A program made the translations under genes and the position numbers. DNA of 64,000 bases, from contig JAPDOI010000871.1 of NCBI GenBank assembly GCA_029168955.1, positions 167,501 to 231,500 on the forward strand, given 5' to 3'. Source of the stretch: Aplectana chamaeleonis (lineage: Eukaryota; Nematoda; Chromadorea; Rhabditida; Cosmocercidae). Within the stretch, counting starts at the first letter, position 1. Each line of letters begins with the position of its first letter. This document shows positions 23,579 to 34,657 of this stretch, piece by piece. The notes beneath the pieces were generated by a model, which saw only the letters and a list, made by a program, of their open reading frames with translations, did no database searches and was not told where the DNA came from.

Positions 23579-23716
23579 CTCCTGATGATGTAACTCCTGA
23601 TGGAAGAAAGATTGATTGTGTAGGAACCCAGCGAGGTTACCTTAGAGCCGTGTGCTGCAACACCGGTCCCCTGCGAATGCAAGTTGAAATTTCTCCCTTC
23701 ATAAGGACAGCACAGA

Positions 23717-23750
23717 TACAGTTGACCGCAATGTTGAAACGACATGGTGC
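23717..23750. mobile_element. Lone end of the CAGTTGACCGCAAT MITE beside a microsatellite
   Basis: TACAGTTGACCGCAATGTTG followed by GACATGGTGCG matches the terminus of the element at 7322-7558. The rest of the element is missing, and the (GAA)n tract begins at the break. Confidence 0.7.
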
Positions 23751-23982
23751 GAAGAAGAAGAAGAAGAAGAAGAAGAAGAAGAAGAAGAAGAAGAAGAAGA
23801 AGAAGAAGAAGAAGAAGAAGAAGAAGAAGAAAGAAGAAGAAGAAGAAGAAGAAGAAGAAGAAAGAAGAAGAAGAAGAAGAAGAAGAAGAAGAAGAAGAAG
23901 AAGAAGAAGAAGAAGAAGAAGAAGAAGAAGAAGAAGAAAAAGAAGGAGAAGAAGAAAAAGAAGAAGAAGATGATGATGATGA
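23751..23982. repeat. (GAA)n microsatellite, about 230 bp
   Basis: Nearly pure GAA/AAG with a few phase slips (extra A at about 23830 and 23860) and a short GAT run at the right edge. It generates artefactual poly-Lys, poly-Glu and poly-Arg frames on one strand and poly-Ser/Leu/Phe on the other. No gene is implied. Confidence 0.98.
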
Positions 23983-25386
23983 GGACAGCATAGGGCTACT
24001 GAAGCTAATTGCGTCGGTCACCGCATTGATTATGTGCAAAAGCATACAGGTTTGAAGTTATCTGCTCCTAAGTAATTCCAAAACCTTGCCTGAACTGCCT
24101 TGGTAATCGTAGACCTACCTGCACCATTGTGCTAGGACAAAGATAAGTTTTAGACAGTTCTTCCCAGCAATGAAGATATTACTTAAAAATGGGTGAGGAT
24201 TAGAAAAGAAGGCAATGAGCAGTTGAACCGTTCGTGGCTGATCAATTGCTCCACTAAATCGAAAACGTCTTTTTCACGAGAGTATTGGAAGGTTCTAAAT
24301 AACTATCGCGAATTTTTTTTTGCGAAATTGGCATTTCTTTTCGCGCGCAAAAAGAGCCCTGTCGCATTAACCCTCTTCGAGGTGGTTCGACTCAAAAATT
24401 GTTGTCATCTTTGAATTCCTTCCAACGAGTCCAATACAATAGCGTGAAAAACTGAAGGATTTGACTTCAGCGATCTGTGAAAGATCAGAATTCACTTCTC
24501 AAAATCCCTAATTATTAATTATTAGACGATTATGCCAGCGAAAATCTCCCATGATTTGACTTGTGATCGATCGCACTCTCTGAGAAAATACACAGTTCTC
24601 GACGAAATTGCGGAGTCGAAAAAGCGATTCTCACATACCATTGACTTGCCTCACTCAGCGGAGCACGAAAGTGAATGAAAATTCGGTCCGCCAGTTTTAA
24701 AGCGAGTTGTGGCGTTGCGGCGCTTGTGGGCAAAGACGCCGCAAAACACCGTTTTCACAGGGAATCTGTGCGGTGCCTTAGTTTTCCGCTTGAATAGTCA
24801 GAAGGGCCTTTATCTTTCACCAAGGAAAACAGAGGAATCGATTCTCCTTCTAAATTTTGCCTTTATTTGAGGTTTCAATGGACCCAAGAACAGTGACAGT
24901 TGCTGTTGTAACACCCTCGTTAGAGCTTTGATGGATTGCAAAAGAAGGCTTAGAATATGTGCGGAAGAAAAAGGAACAGTAAAGTATTGCGAAAAAAGAG
25001 TTGAGATGCTGAATGTAACCCAAAGCTCTCCGATCCCACTGATTCTTCCTCCCGTATGAATATTCGCTCCTCATTGTACGTGCACAACATGATGAATGAA
25101 CATCGTTCCTACATTTTTCGTGCCGAATGGGAGCTTGAAGGTGATATGACATAGTTGAGACCAGAAAAACTAGAAATAATCCTCGCAGTTGAGTTCCACT
25201 TTTTTTCGCTCCTTTGTCGGAAAATGAACGCTTCCTGAACATAACTGAAACCTAACTTTTTGAATATTTTTTGGGAACTACAAGCCATAGAAACAAATTT
25301 ATGCGTACGAAAATTTCGCTGGAACCCGTTTTCATCCGTTTGGATGCTTTCAAACAAAGTTTGTTAGGTGAAATATTTATGGGTGT
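23983..25386. other. No supported gene; minus frame 24850-25242 unassigned
   Basis: The longest frame (130 codons, minus) has mixed composition and no recognisable domain. AT-rich sequence otherwise. Confidence 0.4.
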
Positions 25387-25859
25387 ATCCGGACCAGGGA
25401 TGAGCGGAATGAAAAATTCCAATCTAGGAAATCGGAAAATGGAATTTTAAAAAATCAAAATTTCGGAAGTCGATAATCAAAAATCGAGACAAAATTAAAA
25501 TTTCGGAAATCGGAAAGCGGGATTCGGAGGCCCAAAATCTGCGGGAATCGGAGTTCGGAAATCGGAAAACGGAACAAAGTATACTCGCTGCTCGCGTCGA
25601 AAAATGTGTCCCTGACCTCAGGTATAAAGGCGTAGCCATCAAATCATTATTCCGCAGATACTTATTCATCCTTGGCACTAAACTATTACGAATCGGGATT
25701 CTGATCCCGTGGGATCCCATCAGTGCTGTGCGTTATTGCGACTAACGAATAACGGGCTTTTTTATATTACGCCGATCGGTCAACGACCAAAGAAATGTTT
25801 AAATTCTCGTGAGCTCTCCAGAAATTCGTTAGAAAACCAATATTCACTATGAGCACCAT

Positions 25860-25995
25860 TCCAATAGAAAGAGTCGCGTTGCAGCAATCACGGACCAGTC
25901 GCTAACCCTATCCTCAGACAAAAAGGTGCTCGGAGCTCACGCCGATCCGGCAACTTTCTTTGAAACGCGTGGTAAGCGAATGCTCGCCCTCCTGC
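25860..25995. repeat. Left arm of an inverted repeat inside H3
   Basis: CACGCGTTT...CGCCCT near 25960-25990 reads in the opposite sense at 33260-33300 (AGGGCGAG..ACGCGT). With H4 removed, the two arms meet at its insertion site, so H4 landed near the centre of an older palindrome. Limits are approximate. Confidence 0.5.
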
Positions 25996-26009
25996 ATGCA
26001 TATTAGAGT

Positions 26010-26215
26010 GAGGATCGAATATTCGAGTTCGAATAAATATTCGAACTTTTCGAACGAATTTTTATTCGAACATTCGAATATTCGAAAAGTGTGAAAATTC
26101 GAACATTATTCGAATTCGACTATTCGGAAAAGGTGAATATTCGAACATTATTCAAATTCGATTACTCGCAGAGGTGAATACTCGAACGTTATTCGAATTT
26201 GAATACTCGAGCTGA
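26010..26215. repeat. Degenerate TTCGAATATTCGAA array (left end of H4)
   Basis: Irregular repetition of TTATTCGAA and ATTCGAATA words with no fixed period. It is placed symmetrically with the 41-bp array at the other end of H4. Confidence 0.8.
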
Positions 26216-26589
26216 TTTAACAAAATTATGAAAATCAGCTCTAATGTATGAAGGAATCGACCTACCTTTCAAGTCTGAATTCATTTTCTTCACTACTCCA
26301 TTGTTCCATTTTTCAGAACGCAAGAGCTAAATTCTTTCCCCACACCGTCTGATGAGGCTACTAGGGCGGTTCTAACAGGGGGAGCCACATGGCAATCAAA
26401 CTTGGCCACGCCCATTTTTTCATGCCGCCGCGCAATGATAACACCAACCATAGCTTCGTTAGGTGGAGCCATGTACTCCTCCAACCTTCACCTCTGGGCA
26501 GGTGAAGGGGGAACCTCCATCATTGGGAAAACCGGTTACAACCGGTGAAACGCCCCGAAAAAGAATGAAAGTGACCCAACACTCATGCA

Positions 26590-27600
26590 AGTCATTTTCA
26601 AGATTGAGTGGGTGTCACTGCCGGTTTTTCGTCCATAACTTTTTTGTGCTCAGAGATAGACCTTTGGTGAAAGTTGTTCTCGGTATTCACATACAATTAT
26701 GCATTGGAAAACACTTTCAGTTTTGAAAAATAAGTTCTCATTCTTCCAGCCGAATTCAGTCTATAAAGTGCATTTTTTTAGCCTGAAATTATTTGTTTTT
26801 CGTTCATAACTTTTTTGTGCTTGGAGAGACATTTGGTGAAGCTTGTTTTCAAAATCTCGATGGAATTCTGCGTCAAGTTGTGCTTCAAGTTTGGAAAAAG
26901 ATTTTCTCGATCCTTCAGCCTAATCCATTTTACGAAGCACCGGTTTTCCGCCTATAACTCTTTACCCCTTGGAGATAGGGTTTTGGTGAACGTTGTTTTT
27001 GGAATCTACGTAAAATTCTGCGTCGAATGACATACATATCGGGTTCCTAATTTTGCTTGCTTCATAAGCAAGCCAGGTCGGTGGAGCCGAGCCCCGTTGT
27101 TGGCTCCAGCAGAACTCTGCGTCTCTCATTTAAACCATAGAGGCGAGAGCACCCTATGGAGATAACTATGGAGCTCGGCTCCACCGACCTGGCTGACTTA
27201 CGGGGCAAGCAAAGTTAGGAACCCGATATATCCAGAAACACCCTTCACCGAAACCCTTTCTTCAACAGTTAAAGAGTTACAGGCGAAAAACCGGTGTTTC
27301 GTAAAATGAGTTAAGCTGAAGGATCGAGAAAATAGTTTTCCAAACTGGAAACGCTATTCGATGCACAATTTTATGCGGATTCCGAATACAACCTTCACGA
27401 GAGGGCTGTCTCCTAGGGTAAAAAAGTTATGGACGAAAAACTGATTGCTTTTAGTGAAAGAAACGTAAATTCATAGGTTGAAATCGGCTCAGAGATTGGG
27501 AACGTATTTTCTCAAATTGAAAACATTATTTTTGGTGAACGTTGTTTTTGAAATCTACGTAAAATTCTGCGTCGAATGACATATATATCGGGTTCCTAAC
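26590..27600. repeat. Inverted array of about 160-bp units with central hairpin
   Basis: Units beginning GGTTTTTCGTCCATAACTTT recur at about 26618, 26790 and 26940 on the plus strand, and inverted at about 27260-27450 (AAAAAGTTATGGACGAAAAA). The centre 27071-27194 is a hairpin, AGCCAGGTCGGTGGAGCCGA against TCGGCTCCACCGACCTGGCT. The segment from 27529 repeats the plus-strand stretch 26980-27060. Relatives occur at 50500-51140. Confidence 0.8.
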
Positions 27601-27611
27601 TTTGCTTGCTT

Positions 27612-30600
27612 CATAAGCCAGAGTTATGGCTGCCGAGATGTCGTACGTTCACCCCGTGGCAGTGTGGAGGAAAGAAGATCACCTCTATGCAAACCGACGT
27701 CACCCCCTCCACGAAGAGGGTTTTTGTCATGGGAGAGGTGCTGGCCGGCCGCGTCTCTCCTTCGGATTCTCCTGCTAAGGGCCGGCGTGCAAAGGAATCC
27801 TGGACCCGCTCAGAAGTTTCTATGCGCCACGTGTAGCAATGATGTTAACTGGAGACATACCAGCGTCCAGTGCTTCGGATGCCAAAGGTGGGTGCACTTC
27901 TCTTGTTCGGGTCTCAGTTCTGTGAAGCATCATAACTCTTCTTTTCGCTGTGTTATATGCTCTTCACCTTCTAACTCTGATTCCTCTTCCTCATATCGCC
28001 CCCTTTCCATTGTACATAGCAATCTCAATGGCCTTCGTGCCAAACTTTCTGAGCTCTCTCTCTTCGCACGTACTTACCATCCAGACGTGATCATGGTTCA
28101 AGAAACCAAGCTCTCTCCATCCCCTACCCGTCCTCATCCTAATATCCCGGGCTATACTGCCTTCCATGCTCCAAGGTCAGCTCTTGGCGGAGGAGTTTCA
28201 ACCTTTGTTTTATAATCTCTTCCCTCAAACCTCATACCCTACACCCCCACGGATGATACTCTCGAGTACCTTCCAATCCATCTCCCTCTTAAAACACCCC
28301 TTTCTCTTTTCAACATATATATTCCACCCACTACCTCATGCCCCCCATCTTACGATCCTGTTCCTCTACTTAAGCAGCTAAACGACTGCTCCCTCTCTTC
28401 CTCAGTTGTCTTCGCGGGCGATTTTAATGCTCACACCTTTTGCTCGTCACTTGATTCTGACGTTAGAGGAAATGACGTCGAAGAATGGGCAGAGGAGTGT
28501 GACTTGGTCATCTTAAACGATGATCAGCCCACTCGTCTCCCTACCAACGGCCGATCTTCCAGCCCAGACATTTCTCTTGTCTCGTCCAACCTCTCTAACT
28601 CTTGCTCATGGTCCACCACAACCACTTTGCCAAGTGACCATGTCCCCGTCTTCATCCATATCGATCTCTCCAACTCTCTCGCTCCCTATTCTGGTGTTCG
28701 TCAACGTTCTTATCTTAATTTAGGCCGAGCAGACTGGAGCCTGTTCAGTGAAGTTGCGCTTCGCCTGTCGGCAAATTACCCGCAGAATGGCGACGTGCAC
28801 CAGAAAGAGTGCCATTTATCTGACGGGATCCGCAGAGCCATGAAAGCGGCTATTCCTGTCGGCTGCGTCAAGACTTTCTATCCAAATGTCGCAAGGGAGA
28901 TCCTCGATAAGATCAGGACAAGAGATGCCAGGAGAGCGGTCAACCATCTGGACCCTATCGTTGCTGAACTTGACGATGAGATCAGAAAGGATTTAGACAG
29001 GTACAAGAAAGAAGAGTGGGAAACGTTCACCGGGCAGTTGGACTTTAAGACGGACAGTGCAGCTACTTGGAAGATATTACGGAAGCTCTCGGGTAAGAGC
29101 TTGCCTGCTACCGTCTCCACAATCGAATTAGAAAACGGTGTATTCAAATCAGGAAAAGAAGCCGCTTATGCGCTCGGAAGAAGTTTTTTCATCACCAGTG
29201 CAAAGCGTAGTCCGCAGAATAGAGTGACTGTACGAGAGCTGTGCCGCCTCCCGCTTATGAGCACGGCCGAAGCGTTCACTACGACGCAAGTTGAGAAAGT
29301 TATAAAGGATATGCGGAATTCAAAAGCGGTCGGTCCAGACGGGATATGTCCTGCTGTCTTGAAGAAGATACCGAATGAAATCCTTCCGCTTCTCACTAAT
29401 TTGATTAATACCTCGTTCCGATCGTGCACCATCCCACAGAACTGGAAGACAGCTAACGTTGTGCCGCTGCCCAAGCCGGGGAAACCTCAGGCTTCAGTCA
29501 AGGGATACAGACCTATTAGCTTGCTGTCCACGTTCGCGAAGGTAGCCGAAAAACTGATCGTAAAGGACTTGGCGGAGCACAATGAGAAGCAAGTGATTCA
29601 GCATGGATTCAGAAAGCTGCATTCCACCACGACAGCTCTGCTGGAAATTACAAGCTTTGCCATCGATGGGTTCGATGCCCAGAAGCTACAGAGAACTGTG
29701 GCTGTTGCCTTAGATCTCACCAAGGCATTCGACACAGTAAACCATGGAGTTCTGTCAAGCAACTTACTCGAATCATCAATACCGCCGTGGCAGAAACGCT
29801 GGATATCGGCATTCATCAAGGTCAGACGAGCCAGAGTTATGTTCCAGAACCATGTCTCCAGTAGTATTCCTATTGCAGCTGGAGTTCCGCAGGGCGGCGT
29901 TTTATCGCCTGCCCTCTTCAGTCTGTACCTCGAAGACATGCCCGCTCCCCCCCAGGATATCAAGGTGGTCGCCCATGCCGATGATATGACAATAATGTGT
30001 CGGGATCGGGATATCCATGTGGCCGCCTCCAAGATCAATGAGTACCTGGTCACATTGAAAAGCTTTTTCGACCGCAAAATGCTAAAGATCTCTGCATCCA
30101 AATCGTCGGTATCCGTACTCACAACGGATCCTTCGGAGCACAGCGCTCACCCGCATGTCGAGTGGGACGGAGATCGATTACCTGCTGCTCGCTTTCCCAA
30201 ACTGCTCGGTCTGGTGCTGGATCCATCGCTTAAGTTTCATAAGAGCACCGAGCAGAAGCAGGCCGTCGTCAAAGCGAAGCTTAATGTGCTCAGAGCCCTG
30301 GGCGGTACATCATGGGGCAGTAGCAAAGAAACTATTATCACCACATACAAGGCAATACTTCAGCCCGCTCTGGAGTACGCTGCACCGGTGTGGCAGCACT
30401 TGGTATCAGAAACCTCCTGGACCAAGATGCAGCGTATACAGAATGCCGCACTTCGTATAGCTACCGGATGTGCAAGAAGTTCCCCAGTCGAGCACTTGCA
30501 TGCGGAGACACGATTATTACCAGTAAAAGAACACTGTCAGCTCCAGGCCCAACAATTTTTCATCAATATCATAAAGCAACCCAACCACCCCTCATGGAGA

Positions 30601-31085
30601 GTGCTGAACCCCGTCAGGGAGAGACGCATCAGAAAGCCATTCGCCGATGCTCCAAGCAAAGTCAATCTGCAAAGATGGCACGATTCACAGCAAGAACGAC
30701 TCCGTCTGTTGCGCGAGGAGCACACACAGTTCGTACGCTGTCATCTGGAGAAGGCGGCGGTAAATCCCATCCTGGGAGTGGTGCCGCCCCGGGTCTGCAC
30801 ATCCGAGTCTCAACTCGGAAGGAGGGCCAGATGCACCCTGGCATCGCTGCGCTGTGGTCACTCTACTATGCTTATGGCATATGTTAGCAAGATTGACAGC
30901 ACCAAATCGGACGTTTGCCCAGACTGTGGAGGCCACGGCCACGATACGACACATTTGTTTGATTGTCCGGAGAGGCCAACCACGCTGACCACAATGGACC
31001 CATGGACGAATCCATTATTGGTCGCCCAGTTCCTCAACCTATGACAGAACCCTCGACGTGGCTGCAAAGAAGAAGAAGAAAACAT
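27612..31085 (+). mobile_element. Non-LTR retrotransposon (Ingi/Vingi-like or I-group), nearly open
   Basis: One long reading frame carries a 2A-like motif, a PHD-type zinc finger, an endonuclease, an RT and a C-terminal zinc motif. It ends in a short AAGAAGAAG tail at 31069-31080. The order, HADD palm and CPDCG...HLFDC terminus resemble Ingi/Vingi and I-group elements in my recollection. The clade is tentative. I could not define target duplications, and the 5' limit is approximate, set where the flanking repeat stops. Confidence 0.8.
27664..31044 (+). pseudogene. LINE polyprotein: PHD finger, endonuclease, reverse transcriptase; one in-frame stop
   Basis: The frame is open from 27664 to 31044 except for TAA at 28213-28215 after GGGVSTFVL; the same frame resumes at once. 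In order: RAGVQRNPGP (codons 39-48), a 2A-like ribosome-skipping motif lacking the usual D; a C4HC3 PHD-type finger (CATCSNDVNW to CVICSS, codons 54-100); the endonuclease with SNLNGLRAKL, VQETKL, VFAGDFNAHT and LPSDHVPV. The RT has WKTANVVPLPKPGKP, YRPISLLSTF, DLTKAFDTVNHGVL, GVPQGGVLSPALFS and the catalytic HADD at about 29977. The C-terminus has CPDCGGHGHDTTHLFDC. The endonuclease is cut by the stop, so this copy is probably inactive without readthrough. The upstream frame has no clear ATG. Confidence 0.88.
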
Positions 31086-31954
31086 TATTTGACCCGAAAT
31101 TTCATGAAGATTTCGGAAACAGCTCTGTTGAAAGATCCATCAAAAAGGGTAAGAATGGTATGAGCGAAGAACAGGTAGTTTTTCAAAAATCGCTTGAAGA
31201 AATTTTCCGACAAATTCTGACTCCAAGACAGCTCAAAAGAAATTTTTCATGACCTACGCAGATCATTTTACTAAGAATAAAAACATTTCTGAAGGAGGTC
31301 ATCTAACGGAGAAAAATGTTTCAAAACTAATGTTTACAAATAAAAATACATTAAATGCAAGAAAAAGAGGATCAAGAAAACGTTAAATTTTGAAGTTGCA
31401 AATCTATAGGGAACCTTCACCATTCCCCACTCAGTTATCCCAAACAACCTTCACCTCTCGGACCGTTGTCTCCACCCCAACGAACCTATGACACCAACAC
31501 GGGTTTTTCCTTCCCTTCCGAAATCGTTGCGGCGCGGAGAAATAGTAGGGGTGGCCAAGTTTCCGCGATAACAACCTTTGGGGGTGTTAAGCACAGATTT
31601 GACATCCGTTTCCGGTGTTACGGGAGGTTGCGGCACAGTGCCGTGGTTTGTCGACGTTTCAGATTTGGCCGTGCTATCTCGCCAGCTGGAACCACTTCTT
31701 CACTGCATATGGTCACACCAATTTCTCCGCGCCGCAACGCTTTGGCAGGGGATGAAACCCTGAAATAGTGTTATAAATGCGCGGCGGCACGGAAAAATGG
31801 GCAAGCCCTAGTGGGATGGCAATTGATACTCCCCCCCCCCTCTAGTGATAGCACCGATTTGGCTAAAACTTCGCCAAGAGGCTTTTTTGAGCTGTGGATT
31901 AAGAATCTCTTATCCTTTTCGCAATTTTCAAAGGATTAATGGCTCAGACAAAAA

Positions 31955-32345
31955 CGCGCTCCACGCCCCGCTGAAGGCCGCCAGCGGGATAGTGGCCGTG
32001 GAGCGCAAAATCCGAAGTTTTGTCACCCACGGTAGTAGCTATCGCGGAGGCGGTAGCGACTGTCGTGAACGAGTAGCTGCTTCCTGCCCTGGTGATAAGC
32101 CCCTCTGAGCTTTTTGTTTCCAAAAATATACTCACGCACCGGTGCACGACGCGGCCGCACGCCAACACGCGACCCGGCCAGTGCACCAAGCACCAACTGG
32201 GGCCACCAGCGATTGAGCGGAGCCTTCAGCGTCCAGGCGGAGCCAAGTACCGCGAAATTGGGCAATTGAACAGACGGCATTGCCTTCATCCGAGTCCTGG
32301 CTCAGAACCGCGTCGTATGCCTCCCTTGGAAACTATCGTCTTGAG
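31955..32345 (-). repeat. Repeat unit inverted relative to 33290-34165
   Basis: Read on the minus strand, 32289-31955 runs from CCGTCTGTTCAATTGCCCAA through TGGTGCTTGG to GGCCACTATCCCGCTGG. The plus strand at 33370-33460 and 34077-34165 reads the same order with differences. The second copy is split by two family B MITEs. Confidence 0.7.
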
Positions 32346-32810
32346 CGACGAGCATCTTTTTAGGGGCACGTTTTGCCCGTGATGAGCACGCTCTCGTGTC
32401 AGGAGGGCAAGCACTCGCCTATATCGTGTCTCCGGGAAAGTGGGAAGATCGGAGTGAGCGTCGAGCTCCTTTATATCTGAGAAGGTTTAGGGGTAGGTTC
32501 TCTAGGCAAAATTTCAGTCATATCGGAGACTTTAACGATATAATCACCCTATACTTACCGTGATCTTTCGAAGCACCTAAAGTGGACCTCTTTTCCATGT
32601 TCAACACCTCGAATAAGCTCCTTAGGCTAAGTTAGAGCGAAAAAAAATGATTTTGTAGCATTCTTTGCGTTGTAGTCCGTACAGGTTTAGAGACGAGTCG
32701 TGCCTTATTAAATTCATTTGTAGGTGGAAATAAAGCTTTAGAAGAAGAATTCAACTTGTTATTGCCGCTCACTTCGTAGTTGCGCGATATTTCTTTGGAT
32801 GCTTAAATTA

Positions 32811-33215
32811 TTCGTCATTCGAATATTCGAATTTCGAATATTCGTTCGTTCGAAATAAAAAATGAACGAATTTATTCGAAATTCGTTCGTTCGAAATAAA
32901 AAATGAACGAATTTATTCGAAATTCGTTCGTTCGAAATAAAAAATGAACGAATTTATATGAAATTTGTTCGTTCGAAATAAAAAATGAACGAATTTATTC
33001 GAAACTCGTTCGTTCGAAATAAAAAATGAACGAATTTATTAGAGATTCGTTCGTTCGAAATAAAAAATGAAGGATTTTATTCGAAATTCGTTCGTTCGAA
33101 ATAAAAAATGAACGAATTTATTCGAAATTCGTTCGTTCGAAATAAAAAAATGAACGAATTTATTCGAAATTCGTTCGTTCGAAATAAAAAATGAACGAAT
33201 TTATTCGAAATTCGT
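32811..33215. repeat. 41-bp tandem satellite (TTCGTTCGAAATAAAAAATG)
   Basis: About ten units of GAACGAATTTATTCGAAATT plus CGTTCGTTCGAAATAAAAAAT. Each unit is largely palindromic around TTCGAA. It forms the right subterminal part of H4, a few bases before the terminus. Confidence 0.95.
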
Positions 33216-33289
33216 TCGTTCGGTCTCTTTTTAAAAAGTCCTCACTCTAATGCATATCGCTGGAGAAGGGCGAGATAGTGCCTAACGCG

Positions 33290-34165
33290 TGCGAAAAGTT
33301 TATTCAAAATTAGGCTCCACGACAACCACGTCCATTTCCAAGGAAAAACACTCTTCAAACTTGACTCAGATGTCGACAATGTCGTTTGTTCAACTACCCA
33401 AGTTTGGTGTACTTGGCCCGCTGGAGGCCCACATGGTGCTTGGCGCACTGGCTGCACGGCGCGTCGGGGTACCTGTCCCCTCGCTTGTTGGTGTGCGGAG
33501 ATTTTGGTCTTCACGCTCAGTCAAGAAAACCCAGATGGACTCGTCGCCTGAGTCTTTCAGGTTCGGCGGCTTCTTGAGAGCGGCTTGACGCCCTTCTATT
33601 AAAGGCACGGGACACCAAAAAATTAATTTTTAGATTTCGTGTTTATCTTGGAGAGAGTCGCACGCTGATAACAATGGTATCTCTGAAATCGTCCAAGACC
33701 CCCTTTGGACAGAAATATGGCTCCTCAAAGATGCCTAGATTTTGAGAGTGAAAAATTGGTGAACGAGTTGTCTCAGGTCTGTAGTTCTCTTCATTCGCAA
33801 TCGTTGCGCCGGAGTGAGTCAGGATAAGGAGACAGCCCGGCAGTGGACTGAAAAACGACGACTTGTTGGAATTCATCCATTTAGCCGCTATCGACCTCGG
33901 AAATCTGCTAGGGGGTCGGGACTGTGGTGGTGAGCGAAGGGGGTCGGGCCTGTGGTGGTCGCTTATATCTCGCTTATTTGGAGCAAATGAGATCTCGCAT
34001 TTGGCATAGGAGGGGTCTTTTACACAATTAAATGAAAATCTCAAAATTCATATCTGAGGGTGTACTGTGCCTTCAAGTAGCTGCTCGACCACGACAGTCG
34101 TTACTGCGGGCGACAAAGCTTTGAACTTTGGGCTCTTCGGCCACTATCCCGCTGACGACGCAGAC
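33290..34165 (+). repeat. Plus-strand copy of the 31955-32345 repeat, split by a MITE
   Basis: GTCGTTTGTTCAACTACCCA at about 33383 to GGCGCACTGG, then a family B MITE (33599-34076), then 34077-34165 (CGACCACGACAGTCGTTACT to GGCCACTATCCCGCTGACG). A second family B MITE follows at 34166. The 99-codon frame here is not supported as a gene. Confidence 0.7.
33599..34076. mobile_element. TTAA-flanked MITE, family B
   Basis: The left end TTAAAGGCACGGGACACCAA and right end GGGTGTACTGTGCCTTCAA (right TTAA mutated). It splits an older repeat whose two halves are recognisable on either side. The minus frame of 133 codons is MITE sequence. Confidence 0.88.
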
Positions 34166-34657
34166 TTAAAGGCACAGGACACCCAAAAAAATTATTTTGA
34201 GGTTTTATCCTTATCTTGGAGAGGGTCAAACTCTGATCAAAATGGTATCTCTGAAATCGTCCAAGACCCCCATTGAACAGAGTTATGGCTCTTCAAAAAT
34301 ACCTAGATTCTGAGGGTGAGAAATTGGTGGACGAGTTGTCTCAGGCCTGTATTTCTCTCCATTCGCAATCGTTGCGTGAGAGAAAGCCAGAGTAAGGAGA
34401 CAGTCCGGTAATGGACTGAAGAACGACGACTTGTTGGAATTCATCCATCCATCGAGCCGCTATTGAGTTCGAAAATCTGTTAGGGGGTCGGGCCTGTGTT
34501 GGTGAGCGAAGGGGGTCGGGCCTGTGGTGGTCGCTTATATCTCGCCTATTTGGAGGAAATGAGATCGGGCATTCGGCACGTGTTATACAGGAGGGGTCTT
34601 CTACAAAATTACATGAAAATCTCAAAATTCATATCTGAGGGTGTACTGTGCCTTTAA
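34166..34657. mobile_element. TTAA-flanked MITE, family B
   Basis: The left end TTAAAGGCACAGGACACCCA and right end GGGTGTACTGTGCCTTTAA, with TTAA intact at both limits. This is the best-preserved family B copy in the window, and it shows the full termini. Confidence 0.92.

Larger units (their letters stand above)
26496..31444. mobile_element. 4,949-bp insertion bounded by a 14-bp direct repeat
   Basis: CAACCTTCACCTCT lies immediately to the left (26482-26495) and again at the right (31445-31458), interrupting a palindromic element. The left border GGGCAGGTGAAGGGGGAACC and the reverse complement of the right border share only patchy similarity, so the class is open: a MULE-type element or a retrotransposition-type event. 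It contains the inverted repeat at 26590-27560 and the LINE at 27612-31085. Confidence 0.55.
26285..31830. mobile_element. Palindromic element split by a 4.9-kb insertion
   Basis: The left arm 26300-26495 (for example TTGGCCACGCCCATTTTTT, TCGTTAGGTGGAGCC) is mirrored on the right at 31459-31830 (TCTCCACCCCAACGAACCTA, GGTGGCCAAG). The arms are interrupted by the segment 26496-31444. The GGCACGGAAAAATGGGC motif in the arm also occurs in the insert within the MITE at 41680. Outer limits are approximate. Confidence 0.6.
26004..33249. mobile_element. hAT-like element H4 (third shell), TTCGAA/TTCGTTCG words
   Basis: ATGCATAT occurs exactly at 25996-26003 and 33250-33257. Ends are TAGAGTGAGGAT on the left and TCCTCACTCTA on the right. 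The left subterminal region (26010-26215) is dense in TTCGAATATTCGAA. The right one (32811-33215) is a 41-bp tandem of TTCGTTCGAAATAAAAAATG. The interior carries a palindromic element with a large insertion. No transposase is seen. Confidence 0.83.

Noticed and set aside
23452..24055. Long ORFs of poly-Lys, poly-Arg, poly-Glu, poly-Ser and poly-Leu
   Set aside because: They are translations of the (GAA)n microsatellite in different frames.
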